Assembly (NCBI GenBank): GCA_024231855.1 | Contig: JAAEQD010000159.1 | Coordinates: forward strand, 1 to 64,000 | From: Candidatus Zixiibacteriota bacterium | GTDB taxonomy: Bacteria; Zixibacteria; MSB-5A5; UBA10806; 4484-95 | DNA length: 64,000 nt | Direction: 5' to 3' | Shown here: one piece after another, positions 25,428-35,562 of the stretch | Layout of the letters: every line of letters begins with the position of its first letter | Numbering within the stretch: the first letter of the stretch is position 1 | Program-made: the position numbers and the translations under genes | The notes under the pieces: model-generated | Databases searched by the model: none | Told to the model about the DNA's origin: nothing | The model's input: only the letters and a program-made list of their open reading frames with translations

Positions 25428-26554
25428 TTGGATTGACCATTCTCAATCTCTCTTATCCCAAATGGTTTGTTGACTTCTCCATTCTCATCAAATTCAATTG
25501 GCCCAGAAACTCCTCGGTACATAGTCATAATTTCTAATTGCCTTTTTATTTCTTGACCAGAAACAGTATCAACTTTTTCAAGCGCAAGAGCTATTATCAT
25601 AGCACCATCATAACCTTCAGCAGCTAGAAATTGTATTTGTTTATCGTATTTTTTCATATATGCTTCTTTGAAATCTTTATATAAATCCGAAGATGTATCT
25701 ATCTCAGCAGGTAAAGGGTAAATTAGACCGTTTGCAGCTTGACCGGCTTGTTCAAGAAATTTGCTGTCCTCTAATGCAACTGCGCCAACAACAGGAATTG
25801 AACAGCCAAGTTCTTTTAATTGTATTATTAACGGTGCCCCTTGATTAGGATAAGCTACAATGTATATTACTTCTGGATTTGTATTGAGAACTTTGGATAT
25901 GGATGTTCTAAAATCGGCTATGCCTTCATCAAAGCTTTCTGAAATTGTAATATGGCCGCCAAGTAATTGAAATTTATTCGTGAAAACTTTATTTAATCCT
26001 TTGCCATAGCTGTTGTTAACGAAAAGAATTGCTGCCGATTTTGCTTTAAGACTATCTATAGTATATTTTGCAATGAATGATCCCTCAAGAGCATCTGAAT
26101 TCCAAATCCTATAAATATATTCACCAGCATCTGCAATGTCTGGCGAGGATGCTCCTGTGACTAATTGGATAGTATTGTTTGACTCTGCAATGGGGGCCAT
26201 AGCAAGTGTTACTGAACTATTGCTATTATCGATAATAGCTGGTACTTTGTCTATATTAATAAGCTTTTTAATAGCAGTAACACCTATTGAAGGGATTCCT
26301 TGCGTATCTTCATAGATAACTTCAATTTTTGTACCATTAATTCCACCATTATTATTTATAATATCAATAGCAAGGTCTATTCCTTCTTTTGTCGGTTGTC
26401 CCCATAATGCCGAATTGCCAGTTAATGGAAGCGTCGCCCCTATCTTTATCACATCCGGCTCACTCTTGCCGCAGCTAAAAAGGATTGAAACTACTGCCGC
26501 CATCAATATAACAATGCTTAATATCCTGATGCTCATGCCAAGCTTTGATCTCAT
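25403..26554 (-). CDS. livK: Branched-chain amino acid ABC transporter substrate-binding lipoprotein
   Basis: Periplasmic-binding-protein type I lipoprotein that captures the substrate for LivHMGF. The signal peptide ends in a lipobox, SILFSC (Cys near residue 28). Family features are IKIGATLPLTGNSALWGQ, GINGTKIEVIYEDTQG and AIIDNSNSSVTLAMAPIAE, and the late segment EGYDGAMIIALALEK. The start is supported by AAGGAG 7 bp ahead. It is the first gene of the operon. Composition is AT-rich like the next two genes. The ligand may be an amino acid, amide or urea-like compound; the subgroup cannot be fixed by eye. Confidence 0.88.
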   Translation of the reverse strand: MRSKLGMSIRILSIVILMAAVVSILFSCGKSEPDVIKIGATLPLTGNSALWGQPTKEGIDLAIDIINNNGGINGTKIEVIYEDTQGIPSIGVTAIKKLINIDKVPAIIDNSNSSVTLAMAPIAESNNTIQLVTGASSPDIADAGEYIYRIWNSDALEGSFIAKYTIDSLKAKSAAILFVNNSYGKGLNKVFTNKFQLLGGHITISESFDEGIADFRTSISKVLNTNPEVIYIVAYPNQGAPLIIQLKELGCSIPVVGAVALEDSKFLEQAGQAANGLIYPLPAEIDTSSDLYKDFKEAYMKKYDKQIQFLAAEGYDGAMIIALALEKVDTVSGQEIKRQLEIMTMYRGVSGPIEFDENGEVNKPFGIREIENGQSKWRIQSIR

Positions 26555-26795
26555 CTCATCACTCCTTGTTTACGCAGTATCATTACTGCTTAAAACTTAA
26601 TACTGCATTTTGGGAACTACTTGCTTAATAAGCTAAAGCGCTTATGAAGGGTCAGTAAAAAATGAATCCTGATGTAAATCATTTGACCCCTCAATAGGAA
26701 ATTTACAAAAACACCGAAATAAAGGCAAGTAAAATATTAGGAAAATAGCCCTACAATGTAATATATATTATTTAATGTCAATTAGCCGACAACTC

Positions 26796-29700
26796 TCAAT
26801 CGTCATTGGCACCTATGGGTATCACCTTTGCCGTTACCGGTATCGACGCGCAATTCGGCCAGCCGACGGGCGCTTCTGCTGGCAAATCATCTGGTGTTGG
26901 CCAGGCCGGTTCGTAATCGATACAGTAAACAATATCGGTTAGACCTCTGAAATAGGTAACCAGCTTGGTTACATCGCTACCGATTACCAGGCAGTCGCCG
27001 TTGGCGTCCGCTGAGCACCAGAAATCACCAAGTAAACAAGCCGGGCTTGCCTCCAGGCCTCGGAAATAGTTCACCAGGTAAGTTACATCGCCGCCAATAA
27101 CCGATGGTGGCCAGGCGCCGTTGTACATATTGGCGTCGCCGGGAAGGTATTCATAATCCGATTGTGATGGTACGAAAAATACCTGGCTGAAAAATACCGT
27201 AAGCGGATAACCTCGAATGCCGAGCGTATCGCTTGCCGATGAGAGCCCATATGTCGAATTTATACCGGCGGCCAAACATGATACCGTGTCGCCGATTATA
27301 TTGGTGTCATCAACGGTGTTTACTACGAATTCCAATAATAATGTCGGCGTTTCGAAATGAAGCCAGGGATTTGGCGAAATCGCCTGGCCGTTAAACGATT
27401 GGCTTGACCAACCATAAGGATTAGGTGGTGATCCCTCGGGACCTAAGAATTCCGCGGTATCCCATTCACTGAGCGGATAATATAACTGCCCCTCGGTAAC
27501 TCCCAATAAACCGGTAATATATTGATCATCGGTTCCCAGGCATAGATGCAGATTACCCAGATGCGCGTTTTCGGGAGTTTGAATAAAAGCACCGATGTTC
27601 AACCTGCTGTCCGGAGAAGCGACTAACGCGGTACCGTCTGGAAGGCCGAACCAAAACGTTACCCAGGTATAGCTGTCACTGACCACTAGTGATGTATCAT
27701 TGCTGTTATTCATATCACCCGAAAGAAGAGAATATGCAACCAGGTCGTAAGTGGCGTCCACATCCGGCATGAATGTTTCGCCAAATTCTACCGTATCGAC
27801 ACCGCCGGCCGGCATATCGATTATTGTTATAGTGTCTTCAATTTCAACTAAAGGCGATCCCGATTTATAAACTTCGAAAACAACATCGAATGTTTGACTG
27901 TAAGATCCGTAGTTTCTCACTTCGGCCATCAGGGGATAGGATGATCCGGTTACCATCGAATCCGGCGGGTTGATTACACCCGATATGCCAACATCGGTAA
28001 TCGGCGTGGTCGCCACGATGAAAGCGCAGGGGATGTCAACATCGGGACTGTCGGGATCGTTAGTTTCGAGGTTAATATTGCCCGAGTAATTCCCTTCATC
28101 CAGCATAGAGGCATCAAACGTGATTGTAGCATCTGAGCTTGTATAGGGATCTATTACCCCGGATAGGGGAGACGCGGTCAGCCAATCGGTGAATATCCCG
28201 ATAGCCAGGTTGTCATGCATATAGGACGCGTTATATACGACCTGTAAGCCATCGGTCGCGTCGCTGTTTTCTATTCCGATAGTACATTCATCCAACCGTC
28301 CCGGCCCCATCTCCAGGTACTGAAACTTTATCTTGGCCGGGGCTCTCAATATTATCTGGAAGGTGAAAATCCCCTCCTGCCGCCAATCCGGAACATGATC
28401 CCAGGTTATTATAGCTGAATCCGTGTTATTGGTGTAAAAATATCCGGTACCGCCGTTTTCAAGATTCATATCATCGAAAAAGACGGCCAGCAAATCATTG
28501 GGCGCCTCGGGATCGGGTATCATTGGGTTGCCAAACTCAACCGAGGTGCTATTTGTAAACGATGCCCAGCCGTTTGTGCAGACATTTATCGCGTTGACAT
28601 TATTTCCATAAAACAGGAAATCGAATCCAAGCGGAAGCGGGCCCGAGTTGCCGTCGTCAATATCCAACCCAAAATCGATCGGCGTGCCAATTGATGATAT
28701 ATCAATCCAATTAAACGCGGGTCCTCCCGGTTCATCCGAATCTATCCAGGAATGACCGTAATTATCAGGGCCTCCCTGACCGGTGATGACCGGCGGATAA
28801 TATGGTTCATTAACTTTTGCCGCTTTACCGATGTCGGTTATCCGGTAGCCGATAGGCTCAAGATTTTTACTTTCGGATATATTAATCCGCGAAAGAACAT
28901 CATCAATCTCGGTCCAGAGCGTGTAGTAAAGCGGGCCGCCGCCATTGTTAGTGATAGTTAGATCACGCGATTCAATGTTGCCGGGCTGGGTTGCCACATT
29001 AAATAACGTAGGATTATAAGCCAAGTCCGCCGGTGGCCAGGGCGTGAGTTCGAAATTCAGCGAAACGGTATCATCAATTTCGACAAAGATAGATTGCTCT
29101 TGTGAGAAATATCCAAAAAGAGATGCTCGCAATGTATAAGTCGTATCAGCGGGAGCCCCAAGTAAATAATAGCCCTGGCTATTTGCCTGAACAGATATCA
29201 TCGAACCAACCACTTCAACCGTTGCCGCCAGAGGATCTGAAGTCGTGGCATCGGTAACATATCCATCAACATAGCCGAAATCAGTCATAGCCATAATAAC
29301 GGCCTCATAGGCGTCAATCATACCCCAACCATAAGAATTGTCCTCGCCGGCGGGGCCGAGATCATAAGCGGTGTCATATATGATCTGCTTTATCATCTCC
29401 ACGCTGATATTGGGATTTGCCTGGCGCATAAGAGCGACCACGCCGTTGACATGTGGCGAGGCCATCGAGGTTCCGCTCATTGATGTGTAGCCGCCGCCTG
29501 GATACGCCGATCGAATGTTTACGCCGGGAGCGGCAATATCCGGCTTGATTGCGGCGGTTTGATCCGGTGTGCAGTAAGTAGGTCCGGTCGAGGAGAAAGA
29601 AGCAAGCGGCCAGCCGGCCGTATAAGCATCGACAGCAGCTACGGCACAGGTACGATAATCATCAGTCGCCCTATCGCCGGGGCGGCGCAAGCCGGATGAT

Positions 29701-30764
29701 CCTTCATTGCCCGCCGAAAACAGAATTACGGTTCCGGCAGCTTCGCAGGCATCAAGATAACTCCAGAAAAGCGTGTCGCAGGGCGGATACCCATGACTCG
29801 TCGTTACGCCCCAAGAGTTCGAACAAACGGCGGGAACATCCCAATTTGTAAACGGATTACCATCGGGATCAACCATCCATTGAAACGATAGAATGGCATC
29901 GGCCACGGTACCCGGAATGCCGCCACCTCTATCGATTGGCGCGGATGCTATCCAAAGCGCGCCCGGCGCTACGCCGACCGTATCACCCGTGGTGGGTGAA
30001 GCGCCGCATACGCTGCCCATAGTATGTGTTCCATGGCCGCCGTCATCATATGGAAAATCATTCTGGCCCAAATACGGATCGTACCAGGCCCATTCAGGAT
30101 GACCGGCATATCTTGGATCGGCGACACCGGCCCACCGGTCGGCAAGCGCGGGATGGTCTCCCTCCACGCCGGTATCCATGTTTGCCACCAGCACGCCGCT
30201 GCCATCTATACCCAGCGCCCATACCTCGGGCGCCCGAATTGCCGTTAAGCCTATTTCAACTGATGTTATAGTACCCGGTTCGCTTTCTTTTATCTCTACC
30301 GGTTCAATTAATTCCGTTTCATAATTGAAATATACCCTGGCTACATCATTACGTTCAGCTAACTCCTCGATCACGGATTTTGGAGCGTCAATTCGGATTG
30401 CGTTACTTATCCAGAAAGCCTCATATTCGATAATTTTGCCATCTCTTTTTAAATCCGATAGTGACGCGATAATAATACCCTGGGTGGTTGATGCGATATT
30501 TTGCAGCGATGTAACTACAACTTCATGACGTTTTCGAAGAGTGACATTCTGACTGGTCATGTCGCGGGAGATAGCATCCAGATCGACTTGATCAGACATA
30601 AATACGATAACGGAAACGATTTGATCGGCTGATTTCGATTCCAGAATTTCGCGTAGTCCGATATCGATATCGCCCGCCCGAGCGGTAATTGTCCCGCCGG
30701 CGAGCAGGAAAACCAATACAAATAAATAGCCCAATTCTGATTTGATAAAACTTCCGAGTTTCAT
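26796..30764 (-). CDS. Secreted S8 subtilisin-like protease with dockerin-like C-terminus
   Basis: Exported serine protease of 1322 residues. Signal peptide (about 1-30), inhibitor-like prodomain (SVIVFMSDQVD onward), then the S8 domain: Asp in VANMDTGVEGDHP (near 195), His in GHGTHTMGS (near 247), oxyanion Asn in SAGNEGS, Ser in SGTSMASPHV (near 430). A carboxypeptidase-regulatory-like domain (VDGYVTDATTSDPLAATVEV) follows. Next come a BACON/ASH-like strand domain and a lectin-like module (GPDNYGHSWIDSDEPGGPAF ...) that also occurs in the C25 protein at 50251. Then comes a CARDB-like segment, and last the shared dockerin-like module ending in GWPNC plus 16 residues. It probably degrades external protein while bound to the cell surface. 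Confidence 0.9.
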   Translation of the reverse strand: MKLGSFIKSELGYLFVLVFLLAGGTITARAGDIDIGLREILESKSADQIVSVIVFMSDQVDLDAISRDMTSQNVTLRKRHEVVVTSLQNIASTTQGIIIASLSDLKRDGKIIEYEAFWISNAIRIDAPKSVIEELAERNDVARVYFNYETELIEPVEIKESEPGTITSVEIGLTAIRAPEVWALGIDGSGVLVANMDTGVEGDHPALADRWAGVADPRYAGHPEWAWYDPYLGQNDFPYDDGGHGTHTMGSVCGASPTTGDTVGVAPGALWIASAPIDRGGGIPGTVADAILSFQWMVDPDGNPFTNWDVPAVCSNSWGVTTSHGYPPCDTLFWSYLDACEAAGTVILFSAGNEGSSGLRRPGDRATDDYRTCAVAAVDAYTAGWPLASFSSTGPTYCTPDQTAAIKPDIAAPGVNIRSAYPGGGYTSMSGTSMASPHVNGVVALMRQANPNISVEMIKQIIYDTAYDLGPAGEDNSYGWGMIDAYEAVIMAMTDFGYVDGYVTDATTSDPLAATVEVVGSMISVQANSQGYYLLGAPADTTYTLRASLFGYFSQEQSIFVEIDDTVSLNFELTPWPPADLAYNPTLFNVATQPGNIESRDLTITNNGGGPLYYTLWTEIDDVLSRINISESKNLEPIGYRITDIGKAAKVNEPYYPPVITGQGGPDNYGHSWIDSDEPGGPAFNWIDISSIGTPIDFGLDIDDGNSGPLPLGFDFLFYGNNVNAINVCTNGWASFTNSTSVEFGNPMIPDPEAPNDLLAVFFDDMNLENGGTGYFYTNNTDSAIITWDHVPDWRQEGIFTFQIILRAPAKIKFQYLEMGPGRLDECTIGIENSDATDGLQVVYNASYMHDNLAIGIFTDWLTASPLSGVIDPYTSSDATITFDASMLDEGNYSGNINLETNDPDSPDVDIPCAFIVATTPITDVGISGVINPPDSMVTGSSYPLMAEVRNYGSYSQTFDVVFEVYKSGSPLVEIEDTITIIDMPAGGVDTVEFGETFMPDVDATYDLVAYSLLSGDMNNSNDTSLVVSDSYTWVTFWFGLPDGTALVASPDSRLNIGAFIQTPENAHLGNLHLCLGTDDQYITGLLGVTEGQLYYPLSEWDTAEFLGPEGSPPNPYGWSSQSFNGQAISPNPWLHFETPTLLLEFVVNTVDDTNIIGDTVSCLAAGINSTYGLSSASDTLGIRGYPLTVFFSQVFFVPSQSDYEYLPGDANMYNGAWPPSVIGGDVTYLVNYFRGLEASPACLLGDFWCSADANGDCLVIGSDVTKLVTYFRGLTDIVYCIDYEPAWPTPDDLPAEAPVGWPNCASIPVTAKVIPIGANDD

Positions 30765-31047
30765 ATCACACCTCGCTTTAAGTTTATGATTTCAACATTT
30801 GATTTCCACGATATCTTCTCCGGGATAAAGACAGAATACCACAATCAAAGAAGCTTATATAGAATATATGCTAAATTATCATAAAATGCCAGAATTCTTT
30901 TATTGATTGTTAACTATTATTATGTGAGATGATTTCCGAGCCGCACGTAGCCAAAGCCAATTTAAAAGAATTGGTTATATACCAGGAGATAGCTTTAATA
31001 ATTTCAAGTTATAAACTGTTCTTCTAAAATTTGACGTTTTCTCAACC

Positions 31048-31884
31048 TTATTTATCCTGGCTGGCCGTTATCAATGAATCCGCCAGTGGCGCCAATTCGA
31101 GCCAATAATAGTGCAAGACCGGCAAGGATTGATTTTTCAGTAAGTTGCCAATACTGTATGTAGTAGCAGGCGGAGCGGGGAAGTCGTGCCAGGGCGGCAA
31201 ATCCTGTCGTGTAGGAGATTCATAATCCACGCTAACAGGCGGCCTGGAAACATAATCTGTGGTTTCCTTAATAATAGCTGTCGTATCCGGCGGATCGACA
31301 TCTGAAATCAACGCCTCGTTTTCGCCTTCAAGATACTCTTCTTCCATCTCTTCAAGCTCTTCATAGGTGTAATTGTTTATCAATGATGTGCTATCAAAAG
31401 TCGGTTCGGTATGATAGCCGAGTGCTTTTCTGGTTTCCACCGACGATTCGTTGGCAAAACCTTCATACCATAGTTCATCGTAAAGAAAGCGGTAGGCGGT
31501 CGCGATCTCGTTCTCATCAAGGTGTTTATCCAGTTTTTTCATCAGGTCTGAGATTTTCCCGGAATAATCCTTAAATAACTTAGCATGCGCGTCGCGATAG
31601 TTCTGTAATACGCCAACTTTTTCTTTCACATGTCCTGAGCGCATTTTCGATTCAAATTCACTTTTAGCGTCTAAAATCATGGTGAATTTCCGGCCGGTTT
31701 CTGATAGCGACGATCTAATTTCCACAGCTGCTTTGTTATCGATTGAAAATGATTTTAGGAAACCTTCGAGACGCTCAACTCTAGCTTGACGCGCATCACT
31801 TTCATTAGCAAAAACGATAGCGCTTAATGACATCAAACAGGCTAGTAAAAACGCGATTATCTGAATTATTTTTACGTGATACAT
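31048..31884 (-). CDS. Hypothetical exported protein
   Basis: A 278-residue protein with an N-terminal signal peptide (hydrophobic to about residue 26, ending IVFANES). Residues 30-140 are helical and charged. An acidic stretch, YEELEEMEEEYLEGENEA, and a proline-rich segment (PPVSVDYESPTRQDLPPWHDF) precede the end. No family is recognised. It has AAGGAG 6 bp ahead of the ATG and lies 19 bp after the beta-helix gene, as the last of three genes on this strand. It may be a periplasmic accessory of the two upstream gene products. Confidence 0.7.
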   Translation of the reverse strand: MYHVKIIQIIAFLLACLMSLSAIVFANESDARQARVERLEGFLKSFSIDNKAAVEIRSSLSETGRKFTMILDAKSEFESKMRSGHVKEKVGVLQNYRDAHAKLFKDYSGKISDLMKKLDKHLDENEIATAYRFLYDELWYEGFANESSVETRKALGYHTEPTFDSTSLINNYTYEELEEMEEEYLEGENEALISDVDPPDTTAIIKETTDYVSRPPVSVDYESPTRQDLPPWHDFPAPPATTYSIGNLLKNQSLPVLHYYWLELAPLADSLITASQDK

Positions 31885-31903
31885 TATCTGCTCCTTACAT
31901 TAG

Positions 31904-34900
31904 CTATTTCCAATCTATCTCTACCGTTCCGATAAGCCAGTCATCCTCATCCGGTATGAATGTGTTGATAACGACATCATTGCCCGATCTGGCTATCGAC
32001 CAGTAGACGGTATCATCATCTTCCTCGTGCGCGTAACCATTCAAGCCCTTGATGGTGCATGGACCGGGACGTCCTTTTATTCTGAAAGCCCAGGCCGGAT
32101 GACCGGTACACTGGACATGGGAGCCGCAAAATGACTGGTTGCCTTTATTGCGAATGAAGAAATGCCAGACCTCTTTGCCCGCGGAATTATTGGGAGGCGC
32201 TTGCTCCTGTATCGCCATCCCAAAAACAGGATGGATCTCCGTCCGCCCGCCATGAGCGCCGTCATGTGTCCAGATTCCCAGTACAATTGCTTGTTTACCA
32301 TCTACTTTCTGCTGGTAGTAATATTTACCCAAAACGCCGACCGCCTCGAATCCGGGTGAATCAGGTCCGGCCAAACCATCGAAATCCTGCCAGTAAGGAT
32401 GGCTGTTCCAATCTTCGAATGATTCCTCTCTGTCGATTTCAAGGGTTAAAATCGGCGCATAACCTGTCGAATCTAGATAGTGCTTTATGTAACCGTATTT
32501 ATCGTCAGGCCAGTCGTTGAAATCGCAATAACTTTCCTCAGGGCATTCCAGCCTATCATGCCGGTCAAGCGAACTGTCCGGATTGAAATATCTCTGAGTG
32601 AGAATCGTAACCCCGGTGCCCGGCGGTGTCATCAAACCGAAATTACTATCCATGTCGAAAAATTGATTTACATAACTTTCAAAATAAAGTTCACCCGTGA
32701 ACAAAACCGGCATCTGATAATTGATAAATGGCCCGCAGAAAGCACCGGTCGTGAAAAATATTCTATGAGCGAATCCGGGTACATCTCGCACCGCGGAACT
32801 GTTGAATAATTTAGATACTCCCCAAACATGACGAGTATATTTTTTAGGTACCATGTTTCCCCAGCCGCCGTGAAAATGAGGGTTTAAGGGTAAATAATTA
32901 TCCGGGTCCAAACGCCAGTAGTCCATATCGAACGGCCACTGACCGACATGAGAGGGATTCGCGGGCGGGATGAGAAACTCCGATGTATTTTGCCCGAGGC
33001 TATCCGAAATTAGAAATGTAAATTGTGATCCCCGCATCCTGACTTTCGTGCCGAACCAGCCGACCCTGACGCTATCGGGAATAATATTAGTCGCTTCAAG
33101 AAATCGGCCTTCGTTGAGATAGTCGGAATATATTTCTACTTTATGCCGGGTATAAACAGTATCCATCTGGCCAATGATATAGTATTCGTCCCCGCCCAGG
33201 GGAATATTCTCCCAAATTCTAAGCCAGGGATGATCGCCATGAGCCCCGTTTATCAAGCTGATACCCTTGCCGTCATTATGATATATCAGGTTTGAAACAA
33301 TGGAGTTATTTGCGCAGTCCGGGCCCTCGACATGAACGCCGTCGCCGTTGTTATACGCGATCGTGTTGCCCCATTCGACCGCGCCGCCTATTTGATTTTC
33401 CTGAGCGGAATAATATAGAGCTATACCCTGACCGTTGGGAAGCTGGAGGTTATTTCTGCTTGTCCCGATTAAGTTGTTGCGGATGAAATTATATTTCGCG
33501 TTCGTATCCAATCTGATCCCGGCCCCGTTGTTACCGGAAATTACGTTGCCGTAGCTGTCATTATCGCCGCCGATCATGTTGGACTCGCTTGCCGAAGTCA
33601 ACAATACTCCGCGATGAATATTGGGCACTGTCATCGTTCCACCATCGTTTGTTCCGATATAATTACCTTCTATTCTATTTATAACCGATTTCCGAGCCGG
33701 CGATCTTTTGAGCACAATGCCATCACGATTACCGCTTATCACATTTCTGAGATTATCTCGACCGCCACCGACACGGTTGCCATGAGAACCCACGATAACA
33801 ATGCCGTCCGTTCCATTTCCGACCGCGGTGTTTCCATCTACTCCTACTCCTATGTAAGAGCCAACGATCGTGTTCTGATCTCCATTTGAAATTCTTACGC
33901 CTATTTCATTGTTGCCGCTTATAATATTGCATCCCTGGTCGCATTGTCCCTCGGTTCGGGAGCCTGCCCCGCCTACCGCGTTGGTTCTGGCTCCGTTTTC
34001 TATTGATATTCCGATTTTATTGGGTAGCTTAGTCAGGCCATCGGTTTTAACTCCGATATAATTCCCTTCTATCGATGTATTCCTGACATTACCGTAAAGC
34101 AAAATTCCGTTATTCGTATTGCCCGATATTAAATTACCGGCATCGGGCAGGCCTATTTTATTGTTAGACGCGCTTACTCTCAGAGCTACGCCCGCTGAAT
34201 TACCAAGCCCAGCCATCTGGTTACTATTGGTTCCGATATAGCAGCATAGAACCTGATTGCCCCTGCCTTCTATTCGAATCCCCGGCCCGTTGGAATTGTA
34301 TATCGCTAATCCCTTGATAATACTCCTATCACCTGTTACAAATATCCCGTTATTTAAACCGGTTCCATCGAGTCCGATTGCCGGCCGGTTGCAGGCGCCA
34401 ATGCCGGGTAAATCAGATCCCCCATTTGGTGCATTCCCTAAACTTCCGTCAATAGTGGTTTCATCATCGGTTAAACCAGGCAGCTCACGATTGAAGTTAA
34501 ATTCCCAGACTCCTGATTGAGCGTCGTAGCCCTGATCAGAGGTTGGAATGTTAAAGGCGATAGTATCCGGCCGGCTCCTATAGTTAGCCCAGAGAATTGC
34601 CTCCCGTAGAGATAAAGGCCTTGTCGGGTGATTCCTGTGGTCATATATCGAATCCAGCGTTGTCGTAACGACAATTGAGGGGTATATTACCAACTCCTCA
34701 ACTTCGATTAGCAAAAGGCCATATGTAAATGTCCATATCTCGCTTTTACCGTTATTCTCGCCGATAGGATAACCATCCTCGTCGACTGCCTGTATCTGCC
34801 AGGCGTACTGCTTGTCAACCTCGAATTCCTGGGCGCCAACCGAATAAAGCAGCGAAGTGGCTGAATATATCTCCTCCTCAAAGTGGGCGATTGAATTTAT

Positions 34901-35524
34901 CGCGTCCAGGGGAGTTTGATCCTGGCGGATTTCGCAGATTCTAACCATGTAAGACACTTGCGCTTCAGGCGGCAGGGGAATGGGCGCGGTCCACTGAAAT
35001 AAAGGAGTGTTTTCGATAACTATAGATAAATCTACGGGCGAAATTAGCCCGGGGGCGGCGGGTAAAGTCGCGACAAAATTATAGCACGCGCGTCCCAGAA
35101 CTTCATCATTTTCGATAAATCTGACCTCGACACAAACCTCGTAATCGCCCGCGGGAAATCGGCCGCTTCTCTGAATGAACCGATCGAATTCCGGATCATA
35201 CCGGGTATCGTAAACGTCTTCGATATCATTTGGATAGAAAGTCGTTCCACCGGGCGGTACGATCAGAGGATTGCTGCGACCCCGGAACATCATGCCTCTT
35301 TCGCTCTCATCCACCGCGCCATATAGATAGATTTCAAGCGGGTCGATTTCATTGTTTATTATGTCCAAGTACCACAAATCTTCCAGGTATAGGTTATAGC
35401 CCGTCGGCGCATGAAGAATAATATTCCAATCAGGTGTCTGGGCGGAAACATTTAAATTCGGCAAAATAGAAATTGCCATAAGCCCGAGCATTACAATTCC
35501 CCGTTTTATGTCTGTTTTGAACAT
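31904..35524 (-). CDS. Secreted CSLREA-like / parallel beta-helix protein
   Basis: Exported 1206-residue protein with signal peptide (ends NVSAQ), then a fibronectin-III-like domain (LISPVDLSIVIENTPLFQW ... KQYAWQIQAVDEDG). Next is a CSLREA-like segment (PLSLREAILWANYRSRPDTI, with the usual Cys replaced). About 13 short repeats of the NxISGNxxGIxL type follow (residues about 390-760), as expected for a right-handed parallel beta-helix. The C-terminal 400 residues are unassigned, with aromatic-rich strands. It has no dockerin module, unlike most neighbours. AGGAGG lies 5 bp before the ATG. It is the middle gene of a three-gene set; a surface or carbohydrate-binding role is likely but unproven. 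Confidence 0.8.
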   Translation of the reverse strand: MFKTDIKRGIVMLGLMAISILPNLNVSAQTPDWNIILHAPTGYNLYLEDLWYLDIINNEIDPLEIYLYGAVDESERGMMFRGRSNPLIVPPGGTTFYPNDIEDVYDTRYDPEFDRFIQRSGRFPAGDYEVCVEVRFIENDEVLGRACYNFVATLPAAPGLISPVDLSIVIENTPLFQWTAPIPLPPEAQVSYMVRICEIRQDQTPLDAINSIAHFEEEIYSATSLLYSVGAQEFEVDKQYAWQIQAVDEDGYPIGENNGKSEIWTFTYGLLLIEVEELVIYPSIVVTTTLDSIYDHRNHPTRPLSLREAILWANYRSRPDTIAFNIPTSDQGYDAQSGVWEFNFNRELPGLTDDETTIDGSLGNAPNGGSDLPGIGACNRPAIGLDGTGLNNGIFVTGDRSIIKGLAIYNSNGPGIRIEGRGNQVLCCYIGTNSNQMAGLGNSAGVALRVSASNNKIGLPDAGNLISGNTNNGILLYGNVRNTSIEGNYIGVKTDGLTKLPNKIGISIENGARTNAVGGAGSRTEGQCDQGCNIISGNNEIGVRISNGDQNTIVGSYIGVGVDGNTAVGNGTDGIVIVGSHGNRVGGGRDNLRNVISGNRDGIVLKRSPARKSVINRIEGNYIGTNDGGTMTVPNIHRGVLLTSASESNMIGGDNDSYGNVISGNNGAGIRLDTNAKYNFIRNNLIGTSRNNLQLPNGQGIALYYSAQENQIGGAVEWGNTIAYNNGDGVHVEGPDCANNSIVSNLIYHNDGKGISLINGAHGDHPWLRIWENIPLGGDEYYIIGQMDTVYTRHKVEIYSDYLNEGRFLEATNIIPDSVRVGWFGTKVRMRGSQFTFLISDSLGQNTSEFLIPPANPSHVGQWPFDMDYWRLDPDNYLPLNPHFHGGWGNMVPKKYTRHVWGVSKLFNSSAVRDVPGFAHRIFFTTGAFCGPFINYQMPVLFTGELYFESYVNQFFDMDSNFGLMTPPGTGVTILTQRYFNPDSSLDRHDRLECPEESYCDFNDWPDDKYGYIKHYLDSTGYAPILTLEIDREESFEDWNSHPYWQDFDGLAGPDSPGFEAVGVLGKYYYQQKVDGKQAIVLGIWTHDGAHGGRTEIHPVFGMAIQEQAPPNNSAGKEVWHFFIRNKGNQSFCGSHVQCTGHPAWAFRIKGRPGPCTIKGLNGYAHEEDDDTVYWSIARSGNDVVINTFIPDEDDWLIGTVEIDWK

Positions 35525-35562
35525 GTTACCCTCCTATGTATACAACTAAACAAAATATTTAC

